Below are positions 62,790 through 64,000 of a stretch of DNA of 64,000 nucleotides, piece after piece. The notes under the pieces were generated by a model. The model was given only the letters and a program-made list of their open reading frames with translations. It did no database searches and was not told the DNA's origin. The DNA is taken from the NCBI RefSeq assembly GCF_963966145.1, contig NW_027184104.1:1-64000 (forward strand). The letters are read 5' to 3'. A program made the position numbers and the translations under genes. Positions within the stretch are counted from its first letter, which is position 1. Each line of letters starts with the position of its first letter. Origin of the DNA: Tenebrio molitor (taxonomy: Eukaryota > Arthropoda > Insecta > Coleoptera > Tenebrionidae).

Positions 62790-63027
62790 AGGATATGTAT
62801 CATATAGCTTAGTTCACATAAATCCCTTATAAAACTTAACTTTTAGACGTTCCGTCGGATTATAACAAAACGAATTTTTTTTTGAAATTATCGTTTATGT
62901 TAGCTAAGCTGATATATGGTACCGAATTTGTTTATGTTTATACATTTCTAAAAACTGTCTTTCTGTACAAAATGTGTTATCTCATTTACGAACGGTAGAA
63001 GTGTGAAATTTGTTTACCTAGAATAAA
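62790..63027. terminator. 3' flank with AATAAA
   Basis: AT-rich region after the stop codon. AATAAA at about 63021-63026 is a candidate polyadenylation signal for the ATPase-nuclease gene, about 235 bases after the stop. Confidence 0.45.
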
Positions 63028-64000
63028 ATGAGATTGAAAACGATAATTTTATGTTGGGTCTCGTTTTACTCTCTGGACTCGTGTCAGGTGGTTCTGGAGA
63101 AGCTCAAAGGGGGTCGTCCGCAAACAAATACTGGAGTAATTAAATATGTGTATTTCACAATAAAGGTAGATAAAGATAACAGAAATCGAACTGGTCTCGT
63201 TGAGCGCTGCTTGAGGAAGAGACCGCGGTCAGATCTTGCACCGTCCAGCTGCGGTTCTCCCTCCTACAAGGGTAGGGGTGGTTCGCCCTGTGCCGCAAAC
63301 ACATACCACCCGCAGTACTCCTACTAGCTAACAGAGTTGCCTAACCTACGTTTCTTAAAGCTAACACTCGACCATCCTGATGACAAGATGCGTCCCGCAT
63401 CGACAAACTCACATTTTCTCCTTAAATCTAGTCTCCTAACATTACATTTCTACATTTCAGTCCCTAACATTAACTCACTAAACTAATTTCTTAATCTAGT
63501 CGGTCACACAGTCAGCTAACTTGGCCGGAGGTCTCCAGATGCGCTGAGGTCTTCCGATGGCCTCTGGTGCTTGTGTGGGTACCGCATCACTCGCACTCGG
63601 GTACTCTGCTTTGTTTTGCACTCCCGCACTAGCACTGTCACTCTCTTCTTCTTCTGAACTGAGACTCGGTTGACAATATGTGGTCGCTGAGTGGGTCTTG
63701 ACCTTTGTGAAGTGGGGTGCCGCTCTCCGGCTTGTTTTCCTCTAGGTGGCTTCGTGTGCACGCGAAGGAGGCACCCAGCGATGTGTCGCCGGTCATGGTG
63801 ACGCATGCTCGGGAACTGGCGCTGACTTCTGATTCGGCATACGGCATGGTTGATACTGCCATGTTGCAGCGTGCTCGTCAGGAACTCCCGGTGCTTCTGG
63901 CGACGCTTGCACTCGGCTTTCAGTTTCTGGTGTTTCTTCAATTTCACGGTGGCTCTGGCTTCGAGGCGGCGCTTCGTGTCGGTCAGCAACCCCTCTTCGC
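63028..64000. other. GC-richer end of window, probable retroelement edge
   Basis: From about 63050 the GC content rises. A minus-strand frame of 157 codons (63516-63989) runs off the window edge and is very basic (KRRLEARATVKLKKHQKLKA), without a recognised domain. The overlapping 74-codon frame on the same strand and the 99-codon plus-strand frame at 63028-63327 are no more convincing. It could be a gag or LTR fragment. I could not identify it. Confidence 0.35.

Noticed and set aside
1..64000. CRISPR array or bacterial operon
   Set aside because: Tandem repeats here lack unique spacers of constant length; introns, LTRs and satellites show a eukaryotic genome.

Overview
The window is insect genomic DNA. 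Intron-bearing genes, insect transposon families (P, Harbinger, Merlin, hAT, Tc1/mariner, Helitron, Polinton, Ty3/gypsy, REL-endonuclease LINEs) and low GC all point that way. A darkling beetle is plausible: the first 2.3 kb is a head-to-tail satellite with a 142-bp unit and one EcoRI site (GAATTC) in most monomers. That matches the unit size I remember for the abundant Tenebrio molitor satellite, but no sequence comparison was possible. Almost everything else is transposon-derived. The only convincing gene that is not obviously transposon-encoded is an ATPase/nuclease gene at 60.4-62.8 kb.

Layout. 1-4.4 kb: the 142-bp satellite, a Tc1/mariner-like deletion derivative and a second long/short tandem repeat. 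4.9-5.1 kb: two tRNA-like sequences on the minus strand. 5.26-9.71 kb: a PIF/Harbinger element with terminal inverted repeats (TIRs) of more than 300 bp and two decayed copies of a nuclease exon. 11.8-16.8 kb: an AP-endonuclease LINE split by a 2-kb insertion of unknown identity, with an intact reverse transcriptase ORF. 17-21 kb: a THAP-like exon, a structurally intact P-type mini-element with a perfect 8-bp target duplication, and a decayed P transposase. 22.4-24.0 kb: a Harbinger-type MITE and a Merlin (IS1016-like) transposase. 25.8-28.3 kb: a hAT element with an 8-bp target duplication. 28.3-34 kb: small inverted-repeat elements and no recognisable gene.

34.7-59.7 kb is a nest of elements around fragments of a Polinton/Maverick. 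The Polinton DNA polymerase B is spread over about 15.5 kb. It is interrupted by a small inverted-repeat element, a Helitron (itself holding several MITEs) and a block made of a deleted gypsy, a REL-endonuclease LINE and another gypsy. Outside the polymerase are BRO-like fragments, a complete young gypsy element with identical LTRs and an in-frame UGA between gag and pol, and three minus-strand Polinton ORFs. The chronology reads from the nesting: Polinton first, then LINE and Helitron insertions, then the two gypsy elements with identical LTRs as the most recent.

60.4-62.8 kb holds a three-exon gene for a protein with an AAA-ATPase-like domain and a C-terminal PD-(D/E)XK nuclease, an architecture best known from bacteria. 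The last kilobase is GC-richer and resembles the edge of another retroelement, but it was not identified.
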